Assembly: GCF_014633365.1 (NCBI RefSeq)
Contig: NC_068338.1
Span: 15,076,616 to 15,140,615 of the forward strand
Origin: Diospyros lotus
Taxonomy: Eukaryota > Streptophyta > Magnoliopsida > Ericales > Ebenaceae
Length of the DNA: 64,000 nucleotides
Reading direction: 5' to 3'
Made by a program: the position numbers and the translations under genes. The notes under the pieces are model-generated. The model was given only the letters and a program-made list of their open reading frames with translations, did not search any database and was not told the DNA's origin. Numbering within the stretch: position 1 is the stretch's first letter; each line of letters opens with the position of its first letter. Shown piece by piece: positions 31,441 to 43,665 of this stretch.

Positions 31441-33370
31441 TAAAATTTAAAAATAGGGTATTAATCGATTAGTATATTTTTTATTCGAGTAAAATTTTAT
31501 ATAGTCGAGTATTTATCTTAGAAAAGTTTAATTTAAACTAATATTTAAATATTATTAGAGTAATAAGACTTAATTTAATCAAGTAAAATATACTGGGAAT
31601 TCAATATTCAAAATGTTAATCAATTAATCACTTGACTTAATCGAGTAATCATCTTTTCATTGACTATTAATTTTTTTAGGGAGTGTTTGTTAATTAAGAT
31701 AAGAGGGAGAAAATATTAGATGTGGGAAACATTCCGAATGCTTAGTCTTTTTAACATGTTTGTTAAACCTATCTGACAATTTCTAGAAAAAGTCTCACGT
31801 GACCTCTTATTTCTCCATTTTAAGATAAATTTATCCAATCTCCCTCGTCGGATAAATTTATCTGACTCTTTCAAGATAAGACTCAATTACTGATATACCC
31901 CTTATAGGATAGTTAATGCCATTTAATGCATTTTAAAGATTTAAATTTATTAAAAAAACTTATTTATGTAAGTCTTATAATTAATATTATTTAATATATT
32001 TTTAAATTATTATATATGTTTTGACAATTTTTAAAATTTAAATAACATTATTCATTTCATTGATTTTTAAAATTTAAATTTCTCTCTCTCTATATATATT
32101 TTATTAACTAATATAATTCCTTTCACCAATTTTTAAATTATTTTATTTAATTTTATATTTTATTATCTATTATAAAAATATGTTTTGGCCATTTTTAATT
32201 ATTTAGGTAGAATTATTGTAATTCTAATAATAATTATTTTTACTTTCCAACTCTTTTTTAATTTATTTTTGAACATAAATTTAGAAAATAAAATATTATT
32301 TTTATTTTTAATTTTAATTTTTTTGACAATTCATATTAATCATAAAATACTATTTTAATCATAAATTTGGTAATAAGGATATTTTGGTAAAAAAAACTCT
32401 TATCTTTGTGCTTATCATATGCATTAACAAACACATAAAAAGAAAAAAATATAATTATCAATGAATTCCAAAAAAATTAACAAACACTCTGATAAAAATC
32501 TTGGAATGCTTTTAAGTCTTATCTTGATCATTCCATATTTTGATCCGGAATGCATTCCAACCTTATCTCGATACCTTTTATTTTGCCAATTTTAACAAAC
32601 GCCCCTTAGTTGAATAACATAATCAATTTAGTCGAGTATTATTCTTGAAAAAAAATGATACTTACGAAGTTCATTGACTAAAAGTTATTTTTTAATTGAG
32701 TATTGATTTTTTTAATCAAGAAACATAATCAATTTCTAGTATTATTCTTAGACAAAATGATACTTGTTGTTCTCAAAATATAACAATAAATTTGCAACAT
32801 GGAAAATATGATTTTTGATAGTCTTGTCCACGGATGATCAGAGGATCTTGAGACAAATGATCAGGAGGCCAAAAATAATCAGGAGGCTTCGTGGCAAATA
32901 ATCAGATGGCCTTGAGAGATGATGACTTGTTGATGCTGATGAGCATGCAACTGCTTGTTGATGAATGGGAAAGCTCAAATAACCGAGAGGTCTTGGAGAA
33001 CCAAGAGGCTTGCCAAAACGAACAAATGGTGAAAGGTGCGAGAGATTATTCCTGTGCAAACTCTCTGATACTTAAGTTAGTCGAGTAAAAATCAATTTAG
33101 TTGAGTATTATTCTTGGACAAAATGATACTTAAAAAGTTCATCGATTAAGAGTTATTTTTAATCAAGTATTAACCAAATTAGTCAAGCAATATAATCAAT
33201 TTAGTTAAGTATTATTTTTGGACATAATGACATTTAAAAAGTTAATTGACTAAAAACTATTTTTAATCGAGTATTATTTTCTTTAGTTGAGTAACAAAAT
33301 AGATAGTCGAGTAATGACATATCTCTTTGATAATCTTAATTGAGTAAGATTATTCAATAATCCAATAATG
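31441..33370. repeat. Field of degenerate TCGAGT/ATCGAGTA motifs
   Basis: The words TCGAGTA, TCGAGTAT and one-base variants (TTGAGTA, TCAAGTA) recur at irregular spacing of about 15-60 bases, interrupted by a Harbinger-like element (31679-32605) and by a patch of 'gatcaggagg' repeats (32832-32925). Similar fields lie in the LTR-like sequence at 46540-47650. Probably the 5' half of a SIRE-type LTR, by comparison with 62023-63856. Confidence 0.55.
31679..32605. mobile_element. PIF/Harbinger (Tourist)-like non-autonomous element, 927 bp
   Basis: The terminal inverted repeats are GGGAGTGTTTGTTAA at the left and, reverse-complemented, GGGGCGTTTGTTAAA at the right. It is flanked by a 3-bp TTA duplication (31676-31678 and 32606-32608). 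GGG...TGTTTG ends with a TTA target are characteristic of Harbinger/Tourist. The interior has 'cattccgaatgc' and 'ggaatgcattcc' motifs near the ends and AT-rich filler. No transposase. Confidence 0.82.
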
Positions 33371-33669
33371 AATTATTTAATTGAGTAAATACTAAAAACA
33401 ATCAAGTAACCATTAACCTTACTTGACTAATAATCTTTGAAATTTGAAAAATATAGTTGTTGTGACTGCATTTAATGCAATTATTCTTTATTTTAAAACA
33501 ATTAGAACTTCATTAAATATTGTCTAAACATTCTTTCATTGAAATTATCTATGATTAAACTTCAAAGTCTAGTTCTAACCATTACTATGGACAAGAAAAA
33601 TGATGTTCCCAATAGGTTTTTAGGTTCAATGCTTTATTCACTAGACAAGCTAAAAATATTAGGAGCTTT

Positions 33670-34117
33670 TGTTAGGTTAGCACAATTATATCACCACACA
33701 CCCAAAATGGGAGATGAATTGGGTGTTATAAAAAATACTTGAAGATTTGAAAATTTTTGCTTAAAATGAGTATGAAGTGTTATGAAACAATGAATAAGTA
33801 ACAATATTTCCAAAACTTGAACAATTTTAAAGCAAAAAAGAAAAAGGCATGACACAAGAGATTTATAGTGATTCAATTCAATCGGCTTAATCCACTATCT
33901 TAATTTCTTATTAAGGATTTCCAAATACACTAACACCTCTTACTTCAACTCAAGTAGGCCCCTTAGTAACCAGCTAGACAAATACAAATCTTTCTACCAA
34001 TAACCAGTAGGTCCTCTAGCTCACAAGCTAGGTTATACAATAATAAATTTTATAATCAATGAAAATCTAAGAGATAACTCTCTTAGTTATAATGAGGAAC
34101 AAATACAATAATTAAAG
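33670..34117 (-). mobile_element. SIRE/Maximus-like LTR, 3' part (right copy)
   Basis: Same features as 274-721. On the minus strand it ends ...CCTAACA at 33670, as does the LTR ending at 63856. It is interrupted or bounded by the TRIM at 34118. Confidence 0.45.
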
Positions 34118-34807
34118 TGTAACATCCCACATCGAGCGATAGAAAGGACCGGATCAACTTACCCTAATAGGCCTACTTGAACTTCCTAGTAGTCACCCAT
34201 CCTTGAGCTACTCTAGCTCAAACATGCTTAACCCGAGAGTTCTTTATCCATATTCAGCCTAAAAGGTATCTAGCTAGTGTTGTTTCCTTTCTTACTATCC
34301 TCGATATATATACTAGCTTCTCTAGAATCCTTTATTGGACCCGACCTTGGGTTCTTGGGATATTACATTCTCCCTCCCTTGAGCACATAATGTCCTCATT
34401 ATATGACCTTACAACTAGTCCCAAATCTTCTCCCATTTGGGGGCTACTATCTTCGAAGCCTGCTAAGAGTTGCTCATTGTTCAGGTCCTCACTCCCCAGC
34501 GTCACTCCCTGCCCTCATCGGACCGCCTTCACCAAGGGTCAGCTCTGATACCACCTGTAATATCCCGCATCAAGCGATATAAAGGACTAGATCAACTTAT
34601 ACCTTGATGGGCTTACGCGAACTTCCCAGTGGTTACCCATGCTTAAACTACCATAACTCAAACACACTTAATCTGGGAGTTCTTTATCCACATTCAACCC
34701 AAAAGGTATCTAGTTAGTATTGTTTCCTTCCTTACTATCCTCGATATATATAATAACTTCTCTAGAGTCCCTTCTTGGACTTGACCTTGGCCTCTCGAGC
34801 TATTATA
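34118..34807 (-). mobile_element. TRIM-type miniature LTR retrotransposon (right copy)
   Basis: LTRs at 34118-34367 and 34556-34807, tRNA-Met primer site TGGTATCAGAGC at 34553-34542 on the minus strand, purine tract at 34380-34368. See the left copy for the reasoning. Confidence 0.85.
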
Positions 34808-35652
34808 GTATAAATTTAAGATGCCTTAAGAAGGGAAATTTGGTAATTTGGATAATATCCCTATCAAGGAAAATTATTTTGTGGAAAATGTACATATATA
34901 AATGTATGTTTGGATTTTGTGGAAAATTTATTTTACTTTGAATTATGGAGAATTTAAAGGATGGCCAAGATTTAACGTTTGGGGCCAAGTAAGAGTGGAT
35001 TGTGACACTTGACAAAGTCGCATGCAAGGAGATAAAGATAAATAAAGAAAAAAGAAATTGATTAATTAGGGTGGTTGAGACACTTGGCAAGATCTTGTGA
35101 AGGAAGAATGAGAAATTAAAATTAATTAAAAAAAGAAAAGAAAAGCATCTCTCAAGCATTTAATGAATGCCATCATTATGTTGAATAAAGTAAATACAAA
35201 AGAAAATAAAAAATGGTCATGCATTTATTGTTAAAAATGGGAAGAATTAAATAAATGAGATTTAAATAGAAATTAGTCATTCAAGATGATGTCATGAAAC
35301 TTGTCTCATTAAAATAAATGAGAGAAATTAGAAATTCAAGATGGATCCAATGGATGAGATTTGGTCTTGGAATGAGAATTGATTCAAGGGCCATAAATGA
35401 GTCTTGAAAGTTGGCATGGATTACCAACATAATTGGAAATTAATTTTAAATGATTAGAATGGATGGTAGAGATCATTCTTGAGTAAGAATCAAGGGCCAA
35501 GATGAAATCTCCCATGAAGACAAGGATTGTGCTTCTTCCTAGGGTGGAGATTAAATCTTATTAGATCCAATGGATGGGATTAAAACCTCCCAAACACATG
35601 GATTGTGATTGTAATGGAGGGGTAGGATTTATTCTCTCAACCCAATAAGATC
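34808..35652. other. Unclassified repeat sequence, no gene seen
   Basis: Counterpart of 1412-2254. The sequence resumes at 38079 after the solo LTR. Likely one older LTR or retroelement remnant spanning both pieces. Confidence 0.4.
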
Positions 35653-35657
35653 CAAGG

Positions 35658-38073
35658 TGTAATACCCAGTATTTTATATCAAAGTAATTTTAGAAATTGA
35701 GGAATCAAAATGAGGTTTATCATAGTTTCAGGCCAATATGTAATTTTTAAACATGAACAAAAGAGGTAAGTGACCATATCAGAGTAAAGCAAGGAAGATA
35801 AAAATGCCCAAGGAATTAACGTTTGTCAAAACCAAGAGATTCACGGAGATTTGGGAGCAAAAACATGTTATTAGGGGCATCTGAGCCAAAGTGTAAAATG
35901 CGTAAATTGCTCCAGGGAGGTCGAAACAATAATTTTTTTGGGAACTCTGGGGGAAATGAAGAGTTTGGAACTTGTAGGCCTTAGTGGAATAGATGGAAAG
36001 TTTAGGGGTATCAAGGATATGAGCAAATTGTAATTGGAAATTAATTGGGGGGTGAAAGTGTAAAATTGCAAAATGCAGTGGGAAACTGACCGGCCGCACT
36101 GTGGCCGCCGGCCAGCCGCCTCTGGCCATCGGGAAGCTTTCTTGGAGACTCTAGAATAGCCTTTAGGTTATGATGGATCGATAGGCGGTGGCCATTGGCT
36201 AAGCACGGCAACGATGTGACCAGATTTAATGACAGATGGGATCGAAGATTGGGTAAAAATTTCAAGGGATTTTTCTCATGATTTAAGGCTATTCGAGGAT
36301 GTTAGAGGCTAGATCTGGTGCTTAAGGGATAAGAATGACCGAGATTTGGTGGTTTTCGACTACGAAAATAGGTATAAAAAAAGGGGTTGAGAGCCAAAGG
36401 TTTCAAAAATAAATCGAGTGAAATTGCTTGCATTTTGGCTTGAATCAAGCATTAAGGATAGATGGCTTTTGTTCTTTGAGTTGTGGGAAGAATTTTTGGA
36501 GAGTTTGGAGGAGTTTGGTATAGGTTTAGAGGGTTTTCAACAAGATGGCTGGAGAATCGGGCTCGCCAGAATCAAACCCTGTAAACGGCCATAATTAGTT
36601 TGGCCATCAGAGATCGTCGCAGACAACTGTCATTGGAGAAGACGACCGGATAAGACAGCCACGCATGTTGCATACCTGGACTCCACCCTCAACCACGCGC
36701 TTAGCGCATGAGGGCGCGTGAGGTACGTGCTGGGTCTGAAATTAATTTTAATATTTTTCTAAAATTATTTTAGTAATATCTATGTAAAAATATTTGGTGA
36801 AATTAGGTGTTAGGTATTTATTATGAATTTTCTAAGGAAAGAAAGGCTACGAAAAATAGAGAAAAATAAGAAAAATTGAGAAAATTATGGAAAAAATAGG
36901 AATATTGATTTCTATAGACACAATAGCAAACAGGAGACGATTTGACTGTTAAAAGAAAGGATTGCACGACTTTCGAGGCCAAACATGTATTACGAGGCAC
37001 AAATAGACATTTCAAACAAGATGAGTGGTTCGATCCAAGTCTTACCCTTTGTCTTATAAATGGTTTAATGTGAGTGTAGTGGGTTCAGGTGAGCGGTTCT
37101 ACCCTCCCGAGCTTAGGTTGCACGTGTTTAGACCAGTTCTAGCAAGTAGTTATACCCTCTTGAACTTAGGATGTTTTTTTGTAAGCGTTTTTACTTAAAA
37201 GGTATTGACATTGTATGCATATTGAACATATGGTGTATTGCATCAACTGGTTTCACTTATAAAAGAATAGGTGCATGGCATGTGATTTTCATATCATTGT
37301 TATGTTGAATTCATGTCATTGTTATGTCTGTGGGGACGGGATGGAGTCTTCTTGAGAATGGGGCAAGGTTAATCCTTGTCATCGTGTGACATGGATGGAC
37401 ACCCAGGGATTAAGTATGTCGCGACAAGGTCAATCCCAATGGAGTGATGTGGAACTATTTCCACGAGAGATTGAGTATGCTAGAGAAATTTCTCACGTTA
37501 GACGTGTTGCGTGTTATCTGTATATGCCATGCTCATAATCATTTATGTATTTCAGTAAACTGTATCATGCCATTACTTAGATGTTTTATCATCTAATCGA
37601 GTTATGCCCCTGGAACATTCAACGCTCTAGCCAGGGACTACTGCGAAGGTGAGGACGTGGCCAGTTGAGGGATGACGATGTTTAGCGAGATAGCCATTAT
37701 TATCATTTTAGAGTTGTAATACGTATTTTGTTATGGAAAATACTATGTATGAACGGTTGCGATAATCCACGATATTATTATGTTATTACTTTCCGCTGTG
37801 TAATGTTATGTTTCATTAGTTTATTAATCTTGTTAGTTAAATAGGCAAGACTGGGTCTCGGGGTCTTGTGAGCATGTGAAAATTGTTCTTGGAATCACAG
37901 CGGGTGCCGGCCTGTGTGAGCATGCAAAGATTGTTCTTAAATCATCGTACGTGTCGGGCATGTTAAAGCATGTGAAGATTGTTTTTGAAGCACCACGCGT
38001 GATGAACTTGGAAAAAAAAAAGATTCCCGAGAATTCCCTTATAGTGGCACGCCTGGCGAGGTGGGGTGTTACA
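35658..38073 (+). mobile_element. Solo LTR, 2416 bp, target duplication CAAGG
   Basis: TGTAATACCCAG...GGGGTGTTACA, flanked by CAAGG at 35653-35657 and 38074-38078. No internal retroelement sequence remains, so the two LTRs of the original element recombined. Family members: 58508-60930 and the truncated 2260-4618. The frame at 37876-38106 is accidental. Ty3/gypsy (Tekay-like) assignment is inference from the termini and length. Confidence 0.93.
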
Positions 38074-38078
38074 CAAGG

Positions 38079-39779
38079 GTTTGGATTAAATTTTGGAATG
38101 AAATAATTAAAGAATAAGGAAAAGAGAAGTAATATAAAGAGGAAGAAGGAGTAGAAGACCAAACTTCTTGGCCAAGAGTGCATTTTGAAGAAGAAGAAAA
38201 AGAGAGGAAGAAGTAAAAAGCAAAGAGGTAAGCTCTTAACCTAGTTAATTCTAAGTAGAAGTAAGGGAAGTCTTCTTGTTTCTTTTATTTTCTAGTTTTC
38301 AAGAAAGGTTTTAATGATCAAAAATTTATTTTTTTAGGGGTTGAAAGCAAGAGTCTTGAAAGTTAAAGTTTGTTGAAAATTTAGAGGAGATAGGGTAAGG
38401 GATGACCCCGTGGGTGGTGGTCTTGCATGCTTTGTAAGTGATATTTTATGAGTTTTCATGTAGTTGCATGCATTATGCATTTTGTATGTGTTCTAGTGGA
38501 CCTATGGCCATAAGGAGGACTAGGAGTGGGATAGGGGTTAGTTGAAGCCTCCAGCTTGAAAGGTTGTGAAGGAAATGATGACTACCTATGTTTGCATTAC
38601 ATGATTACTTTTGCTCTCATTTACTATGCATTGTACCCTTACTTAGCAATGGCTCATAAGGTCATTTTGGACCTCTTTGTAAGTGTTGAAAACTCTAAGG
38701 GAAAAGAAGGCTTGAATGGTTGATGTATGCTAGTCCCATGAAGAACGCTACAAGATTTGTTTGTAATGGTAGTTTAAAGATTTTGAAGTTTAAAAGTGTG
38801 GGTTTATGCTTGTGGTTTTGATGTATGTTGTAAGCATCAAGTGGTTGTGAAGCCCTTATTTTGGAGCATGGAGAATGGTTTGGTATATGTTGTGTAAAGC
38901 ATCTCATGGGTTGGATAGCCCTATTTCTTTTGAAAAAGTGGGAGATTTTTTATGCTTAAATATTAAATTTTATTTCTAAAAAATAGGGGTTGAAAAGGAT
39001 TTTTTCTTTTTTAAAAAGGGGGGTTGCTGCTACTATGGTCGACAGGGCGCATGCAGCAGGTGCGTGGTGCGCCCGCGCAGGTGACCCGTGCGCGGGGTTG
39101 GCGTGCGACTGGTGCTACTGCTACCCTTAGCTGTTGTTCTTCTGGTTTTTTTAATTTTTGAAATTTCTAGAAAAAGAATATTTATATAAATAAATAAATA
39201 AATGATGGATTTTGGGCTCCATTTTTTTTTTATTTATAGGAAAAGTGAGGTATTTTGGAAAATTTTCGAAATTTCTAAAGTAAAAATTTGACTAATTTTG
39301 CCAAAAAGGGAGTTTTAATTTGGATTTTTCTATGGGCTTTTAAGTAATAGAAAATGGGCTTGTTGGAGAAGGCCATGTTTTAAATTTTTGCTAGGCGTTG
39401 TTGCCTTGGGATTATTTTACTAATAAAAAATCAAGGCCTAAATAAAATAAATTTTCCTTACAAATATACTTTTCGACGTTCGGCCAAGGGGCCGTAAGCC
39501 TTGAGAAAGCAAAGCGAAGTGAATCGTTAGTGTGATTTTCAGTTGGGTCTTGGGCGAGTCACCCTTGGGGTGTTGGTTGGAGCTAAGGAAGGTGACATCA
39601 ACTTAGGATTTTGGGTTTCCTATGCCGGTATTCTCGAGTGGACCGAAGGGAAGGATGAAGCCTAGTTCTCACCTATGGCGTTTCACCTTGAAACATAGTC
39701 TGTCCCTTCATTATTACCCTGTCGTGTGAATAGTCAGGTTGATTATTCATGAGTGGCACCCGTGGTGGGAACGAGCATC
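38079..39779. other. Unclassified LTR-like sequence
   Basis: No gene. It contains AG/GTAAGC splice-like motifs near 38225, phrases typical of LTR leader regions, a GC-rich patch (39040-39110), and A/T filler. It continues the block interrupted at 35653. I could not find ends. Confidence 0.4.
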
Positions 39780-40243
39780 ACAATAGTCATTGTTTATTCT
39801 TTCCAAGCCTTATTCTATTTTTGAGAGAACTTGTAACATAGGGTCGAAACTCTTAGATTGTATTATTTTTGATTCATTTTGTATTTCCTAGCTTGCTATA
39901 GGGCCCACACTTTTAGTGGGAGGTTTGTACTTTCCTAGCATCCTTGCTAGAGGAACTATCTTAAAGATATGAGGTTTATCTTTTAATGAATTAATTTTAA
40001 AAATCCTTAGTGAAGAGCTAAGATAGTGGATTAGGCTTGGAATAAGCCGAACCACTATAAATCGTTGTGTATATTCTTGTTGTTTTATTTTATGCTCTTT
40101 TATTGTGATTGTCAAATTGATAGATTTCTCACTTCAGCTTTAAAACATATTTGCAATCAAAAGATTTTCATTTTCAATCAAAATTTTCAAAGTACCCAAT
40201 TCACCCCCCTCTTGGGTGTGTCCCTTACACATTATTTCTATCA
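39780..40243 (+). repeat. 5' LTR, 3' part, of a SIRE/Maximus-like copia element
   Basis: 'gatagtggattaggctt' and 'gaaccactataaatc' words, then 'cccaattcaccccc', 'tcttgggtgtg', end ...TTTCTATCA at 40243, followed by a primer site and gag. It resembles the LTR at 62023-63856. The left boundary is not determined. Confidence 0.6.
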
Positions 40244-40245
40244 AT

Positions 40246-40258
40246 TGGTATCAAAGTT
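40246..40258 (+). other. Primer binding site, SIRE-like element
   Basis: TGGTATCAAAGTT, close to the tRNA-Met site, lies three bases after the LTR end. Confidence 0.7.
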
Positions 40259-40313
40259 ATGTTCCCATTGTTTTTTCAAAGGTTTAATCACCTAGGGATA
40301 AAGATCCTTAAAA

Positions 40314-43300
40314 TGGCATACTTTGCAACTTCTTTTCAATCTGAGGGTCATAGCACAAATCGTCCTCCTTATTTTGATGGCACTAATTACAACTATTAGA
40401 AAAAGAGAATGTCTATTTGTAACGCCCCACTTTTCAAAACAACGTGAAACATAAGAAGATATCACTTACGGGCGTTATGAAAACCCTTACCAACGGAAGC
40501 ATTGGATCGAACCTGCAAGCTTAACCAATAACCAAAGCTAAATAAAGGGGTTTCCACTAGATTTTTTTTGCAAGTTCAAGAAATGCATACGACCTTCAAT
40601 ACTCTATAAAACACAACACATCACAGTAGGTACAATTGTAGGACACCCACACATACACCCTTTACAACCTTGAGTGTCCTAGCTGTTATTATAATACATC
40701 ACTTGGTTATAAGGGTACATAATGAAATAAAAGCTAAAGCTAGTTGCAAAACCCAAAGCTAGCTCAGCGCCACCTCTTTGCCTTTGCTTGAACTGGAACC
40801 TGGAACACTTGGTATTTCTGATATACCTAGGACATTGAATGTCCCAGGGGTATGAAACACCCAAGTTAGATAATAACATCTAAGTGAGTGACTCAGAAAA
40901 GGAAATGTATGTGCGTGCAAATGCAATAATGCTGTTATGAAATCCACCCCTGTGGTAGCAATGCCAGGGTGTTGCAATCACCCCCGCGGTCATCATAGTC
41001 ACCCCTGGCTCACCATAAGAGCATGAGATCTTCCATGATGACCCAACAACTAGCCACAGTCATCAACACGAACATGAAATATAACAAAGCAGAAGGAATA
41101 TGCATAAACAAGGGAAGATATAACATGTAAGCAACAAAGGCATGATATGCAATCCATCATCCACACACAAGTGAAGCAACAAATGCTCAAAGTGTCACAA
41201 AACATGCAAGAATCACTCACCTTGATCGTTTTCCCTTCGATAGCACTGTTCATAGCCCGGTTTCGAGCACTAGGGGCTGTTTCTACAGAAATCACATATT
41301 TTAGTAAACCAAACCTTAAATATTTTTACATGGGGTTGTAGATAATTAAAATAGGATAATTATGGTGAAAATTTCAGGTCAAATGGAGGTCGGACGTGCC
41401 CTCACGCGCCTCCGGAAGAGTGGCCACGCGTCGTGTTCTTCCCTGTTACGGATTCTATAACTAAAAATTTAAAATGCTCTAACTTGCTCATTTTTGCTCC
41501 GATTCACTCTCTGTTTGAACCTACGGACTCCCTTTTTGTGCTCTACGACCCTATGAAAAGAAAATCAACTTACCTCTTCGATTTTCTTGCTGTTTCGGCT
41601 AATTTCCGATGAGGTGTCTCCACCCTTCTTCTTCCTTGCTTCCTTTGAGTCTCTTCTCCTCCTTGTTTATCTTGTGCACTTTCTATATTTTACCTTCACG
41701 TAGGTCTCCCCCCCTTTATATAAGCTTTTAAAGCATCCATATTTCTAGATATTACTTTCCTCTTAAGTTACACATTTTTCTCCTCAAGCCATCATTACTA
41801 CATTATCCCTTAGCTTTTAAGTTACCCCATTTTTTCTTCCCAAGTCATCATTACAACCCTTGAATTATCCCTTTGGATTACCTTGAATTTCCATTTCCTT
41901 CCAATCCCAAGCCTCCAAATTACACCTCCACGTGACTTTTAGGATAAGAATCTATTATGACAATTATCTTTCTTTTCCAAGGCTAATCTCATTCTTCCAA
42001 GTCATGCCTCCATATGACTTTAGGATACAAGTTCATTATTACCATTCCTTCAAGTCATGCCTCCATGTGACTTTAGGATAAGGATTCATTATTATCTTTA
42101 TCACCTTTGGTTAAATCCACATTTACCTTAAACAAGTTATAGCACCTGCACCCAGACCTGGTTTCTTTCTTTCCCTTATTTCGTTAAGGCCTGAGATAAC
42201 ATTCTAACATTTTCCCTAGGATCAAAATGCCATTCATTTTATTATAATATCCAAGCCTTATATCAAGTTCTGGGGTATTACACTATTTTTCTTATGCAGG
42301 ACTACTCTAGCATCATGCAAGCCATAAAGAAAGAGATCAAGCTATCTGATGAAGAAAATATGGACACTTAACAGTTGAAGAGAGAGGGATATGGAGATAA
42401 ATGCTAAAGACATAAACACCTTCATATGTTCTCTCTCCCTCGAAGAATTTAACCATGTTTCCACTTGTAAAACAACAAAAGAAATGTGGGACAAACTTCA
42501 GGTAACTCATGAAGGTACAAGTCAAGTTAAAGAGACTAAGATTAATTTTCTCATTCATGATTATGAATTATTTTCAATGAAAGAGAATGAAACTATTAAG
42601 GACATGTCTACTAGGTTTAATGACATAGTATTAGCACTAGAATCTCTTGGAAAGACCTACACAAATGGTGAAAAAGTAAGAAAAATACTTAGAAGTTTAC
42701 CTAGGTCTTGGGATCCTAAGGTAACAATCATAACCGAAGCTAAGGACTTAGAAACATTACCATTTGAAAATCTATTAGGTTCTTTAATGACCCATGAAAT
42801 CACGATGAAGAGAAATGATGGAGATGAGTCTAAGAAAAGCAAAAATGTAGCATTCAAAGTAGAAAATGAAGATAAGGAATCTCAAGATAGTGATGATGAT
42901 AATTTTTCCATGTTAGCTAAAAGCTTTAACAAATTCATGAAAAAGGGAAGATTTAATTATAGAAGAAATTTCAAGAAAAATAAGTACCAAAAGGACTCAA
43001 ATGCTTCTAATGAAATCTGATGTTTTGAATGTAAAAAGCTAGGTCATATAAGGACCGAGTGTCCAATGTTGGAAAAGAAGGAAAAGAGAGAAAAGAAGAA
43101 GAAAAAGGCATTGGCTACATAGAGTGAAGGTGAGTTGTCCTCAAGTGATGATTCACAGGAAGAGGAAACAACCGACATTTGTCTCATGACCAACTTTGAG
43201 GAAAATGTAACCTTTCAACATTCTACGTCTACTTCTAATTTCACTCTTGAAGAATTGCATGAGGCATTCAATGACTTAATGAGTGAGTATGAGCAAATAA

Positions 43301-43370
43301 ATTTGAAAAATAATGACTTGAAAAAGAAATTGAGTTTACTAGAATTTGAAGTTAAACACTTTGAAATCTG
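40314..43370 (+). pseudogene. SIRE/Maximus-like gag, split by a solo LTR
   Basis: The N-terminus at 40314 (MAYFATSFQSEG, NRPPYFDGTNYNY) is cut at 40417 by a solo LTR and resumes at 42288. After stops, 42391-43020 carries the long gag core (FNHVSTCKTTKEMWDKLQVT, EGTSQVKETKI, SLPRSWDPKVTII). A TGA then precedes a zinc knuckle, CFECKKLGHIRTEC, at about 43022-43065, and an acidic coiled-coil-like tail at 43135-43371. The knuckle sequence and the long acidic tail are typical of the SIRE/Maximus lineage. Confidence 0.85.
40418..42282 (-). mobile_element. Solo LTR, 1865 bp, target duplication CTATT
   Basis: Plus-strand ends TGTAACGCCCCAC and GGGGTATTACA, flanked by CTATT (40413-40417 and 42283-42287). 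It carries the conserved palindromic module on the minus strand (40885-40821), so it is oriented opposite to the gag it interrupts. No internal domain. Confidence 0.9.
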
Positions 43371-43660
43371 AAAAAGAACTATGGGATAGCGAAAAAAGGC
43401 TTTGATGGATGAAAAAGAAAACTTGCTTAGAGAAAATAAGGATATGAAAGATTCTTTAGAAAAGCTAGTAGAAGGTGAAAAGAAATTAGAAATAATTTTA
43501 GGTGCTCAAAGAAATTTTGGAAATAAATGAAGAATTGGATTTGATCTATTCCAAGCAAGTTCAAGCAAAATAGTTTTCATAAAAGCCTCAAATTAGAAAC
43601 ATATTCCAAGGAAACCATTTCATAAATCAAATGTTTCAAAAGGAAGAATTTCTTGTCATT
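43371..43660 (+). pseudogene. SIRE-like gag/pol linker remnant
   Basis: Lys/Glu-rich degraded coding sequence that continues the gag tail in shifting frames, and reaches a second knuckle-like start (...CHYY) that the next solo LTR interrupts. After the LTR the line resumes as YGKIGHSINKCF at 45981. Confidence 0.6.
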
Positions 43661-43665
43661 ATTAT

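Larger units (their letters stand above)
33397..38019. repeat. Right copy of the 4.6-kb duplication
   Basis: This is the partner of 1-4618. Unlike the left copy it continues through the A-run at 38011-38021 to the LTR end. Content is the same: SIRE-like LTR piece, TRIM, unclassified block and solo LTR. Confidence 0.95.

Noticed and set aside
35779..36265. Overlapping minus-strand frames (also 2381-2813)
   Set aside because: They lie inside the solo LTR family, differ between the two copies by indels, and show no domain.
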